DNA of 6,001 nt from Microcaldota archaeon. GTDB taxonomy: Archaea; Micrarchaeota; Micrarchaeia; Micrarchaeales; Micrarchaeaceae. The DNA lies in contig JAJZDT010000131.1 in the NCBI GenBank assembly GCA_021851535.1, positions 1-6,001 on the forward strand, given 5' to 3'. The notes under the pieces are model-generated. The model saw only the letters and a program-made list of their open reading frames with translations, was not told the origin of the DNA and did not search any database. This document shows, in pieces, positions 5,265 to 6,001 of this stretch (within the stretch, counting starts at the first letter, position 1; every line of letters starts with the position of its first letter). The position numbers and the translations under genes were made by a program.

Positions 5265-6001
5265 TTATAATCTCTTTTGTTTTGCAGCTTTGATAAGCCC
5301 CGATATTCTCACACCAACCTTTCTTACTGCTCTACCCTGCTCCACATTCGAAATGAAAAGCTCAGTTGCTACTTTATTTAGGTCATTAAGATTATCCGAT
5401 GGTTTTATTGTTCTACTTTTAAGTTGGTCCACAAAATCCGAATATCTTATTTTAACTGTTACAATCCCGAATAAATAATGTTCCTTTTGAACTTCAAAAA
5501 TAATCTCATTGCAAATACGATTAAAGACTAATATAATCGCGCTATACTCCATCGTATCCTTATCAAGCGTGCGCTCTCTTCCTATAGATTTTACCTCATA
5601 ATTGGTTATTACTTCACTATCATCTATTCCATTTGCATTATTATACAATTCAAGACCCACACTCCCAAATTTTTCGATAAGCATCATTTTATTTGATTTT
5701 GCAAGCTCCCCCACTTTTTTTATACCTATCTCATCTAATCGCTTTCTGGTTTTTTCTCCTATACCATATAATTTTTGTACAGGTAAATCAGATAAAAACT
5801 CTTTCGCAATATCAGGCCCAACAAACTTAAGGCCATTCGGTTTTGCAAAATCACATGCCATTTTAGCTACAAGTTTGTTTGGTCCTATACCAATAGAGCA
5901 AGGCAATTGCGCATCAATATTTATACAATTTTTTATTTTTGTCGCATATTCAATCGCGTTTTCTTTGCTATCTACCCTATCAGATATATCAACAAAAGAT
6001 T
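5265..6001 (-). CDS. dinB: DNA polymerase IV (Y-family, Dpo4/DinB), 5' end outside window
   Basis: This is a translesion DNA polymerase. The frame is open to the right edge and encodes 244 residues here. About 100 N-terminal residues are missing. The visible part opens with SFVDISDRV, the sequence right after the family's SIDE catalytic motif, so the two catalytic acidic residues lie just beyond the edge. Then come the palm signature PCSIGIGPNKLVAKMA at 33-48 with DFAKPNG, the thumb helix-hairpin-helix YGIGEKTRKRLDEIGI at 78-93, and the little-finger start VKSIGRERTL at 136-145 through VRKVGVRISGL. The TTG at 5906 is internal (it encodes Leu) and is not the start. The protein ends at AAKQKRL, where relatives usually continue into a PCNA-interacting Qxx(L/I)xxFF peptide, so that peptide seems to be missing. 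The gene converges with trxB across a 41-nt gap. Confidence 0.92.
   Translation of the reverse strand, partial: SFVDISDRVDSKENAIEYATKIKNCINIDAQLPCSIGIGPNKLVAKMACDFAKPNGLKFVGPDIAKEFLSDLPVQKLYGIGEKTRKRLDEIGIKKVGELAKSNKMMLIEKFGSVGLELYNNANGIDDSEVITNYEVKSIGRERTLDKDTMEYSAIILVFNRICNEIIFEVQKEHYLFGIVTVKIRYSDFVDQLKSRTIKPSDNLNDLNKVATELFISNVEQGRAVRKVGVRISGLIKAAKQKRL

Noticed and set aside
5265..5906. TTG at 5906 as the start of a short 213-residue Pol IV
   Set aside because: The same frame continues upstream to the window edge with clear Y-family sequence (SFVDISDRV and onward), so the gene is cut by the window rather than truncated.
1..6001. CRISPR array, tRNA genes, insertion sequence ends
   Set aside because: I saw no regularly spaced repeats, no TTC-containing cloverleaf-like segments in the short intergenic gaps, and no transposase or terminal inverted repeats.

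Overview
The window is AT-rich, gene-dense DNA that reads as archaeal. Three promoters have archaeal-style TATA boxes (TATAAAAATA or TTTTTATA) placed 27-28 nt before the start codon, which predicts near-leaderless transcripts. One gene encodes an Xre-type HTH regulator of an archaeal type, a short beta-CASP-like nuclease resembles the archaeal/bacterial COG1236 group, and a membrane protein is crowded with N-glycosylation sequons. Heavy use of ATA, AGA and other A/T-ending codons fits a low-GC archaeon such as an ARMAN-type DPANN lineage or a Thermoplasmatales relative. The sequence alone cannot decide between these.

Left part (1-1650, + strand): the last 50 codons of an alpha/beta-hydrolase-like protein overlap the start of an NAD kinase gene by 29 nt. 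The NAD kinase stop is followed at once by an FAD/NAD(P)-binding oxidoreductase of the ferredoxin-NADP reductase superfamily. The three look like one operon, in which the kinase makes NADP and the flavoprotein plausibly uses a pyridine nucleotide.

Middle (1665-3226, - strand, convergent with the first operon): a bitopic membrane protein with a heavily sequon-bearing external domain and a lysine-rich cytoplasmic tail, followed directly by an HTH regulator. The membrane protein has its own TATA box, so the pair is a likely two-gene operon of unknown function. It is the least explained part of the window.

Right part: at 4199-4302 a 104-bp divergent promoter region drives a metallo-beta-lactamase-fold nuclease leftward (3227-4198) and a thioredoxin reductase rightward (4303-5223). 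Convergent to the latter is a Y-family DNA polymerase IV gene (5265 to beyond 6001), whose 5' third lies outside the window.

Functionally the window combines NADP(H) metabolism and thiol redox (NAD kinase, FNR-like flavoprotein, thioredoxin reductase) with nucleic-acid processing (beta-CASP-like nuclease, Pol IV). I saw no tRNA or rRNA gene, CRISPR array, insertion sequence or attachment site. There is no gene-free stretch longer than 300 bases.
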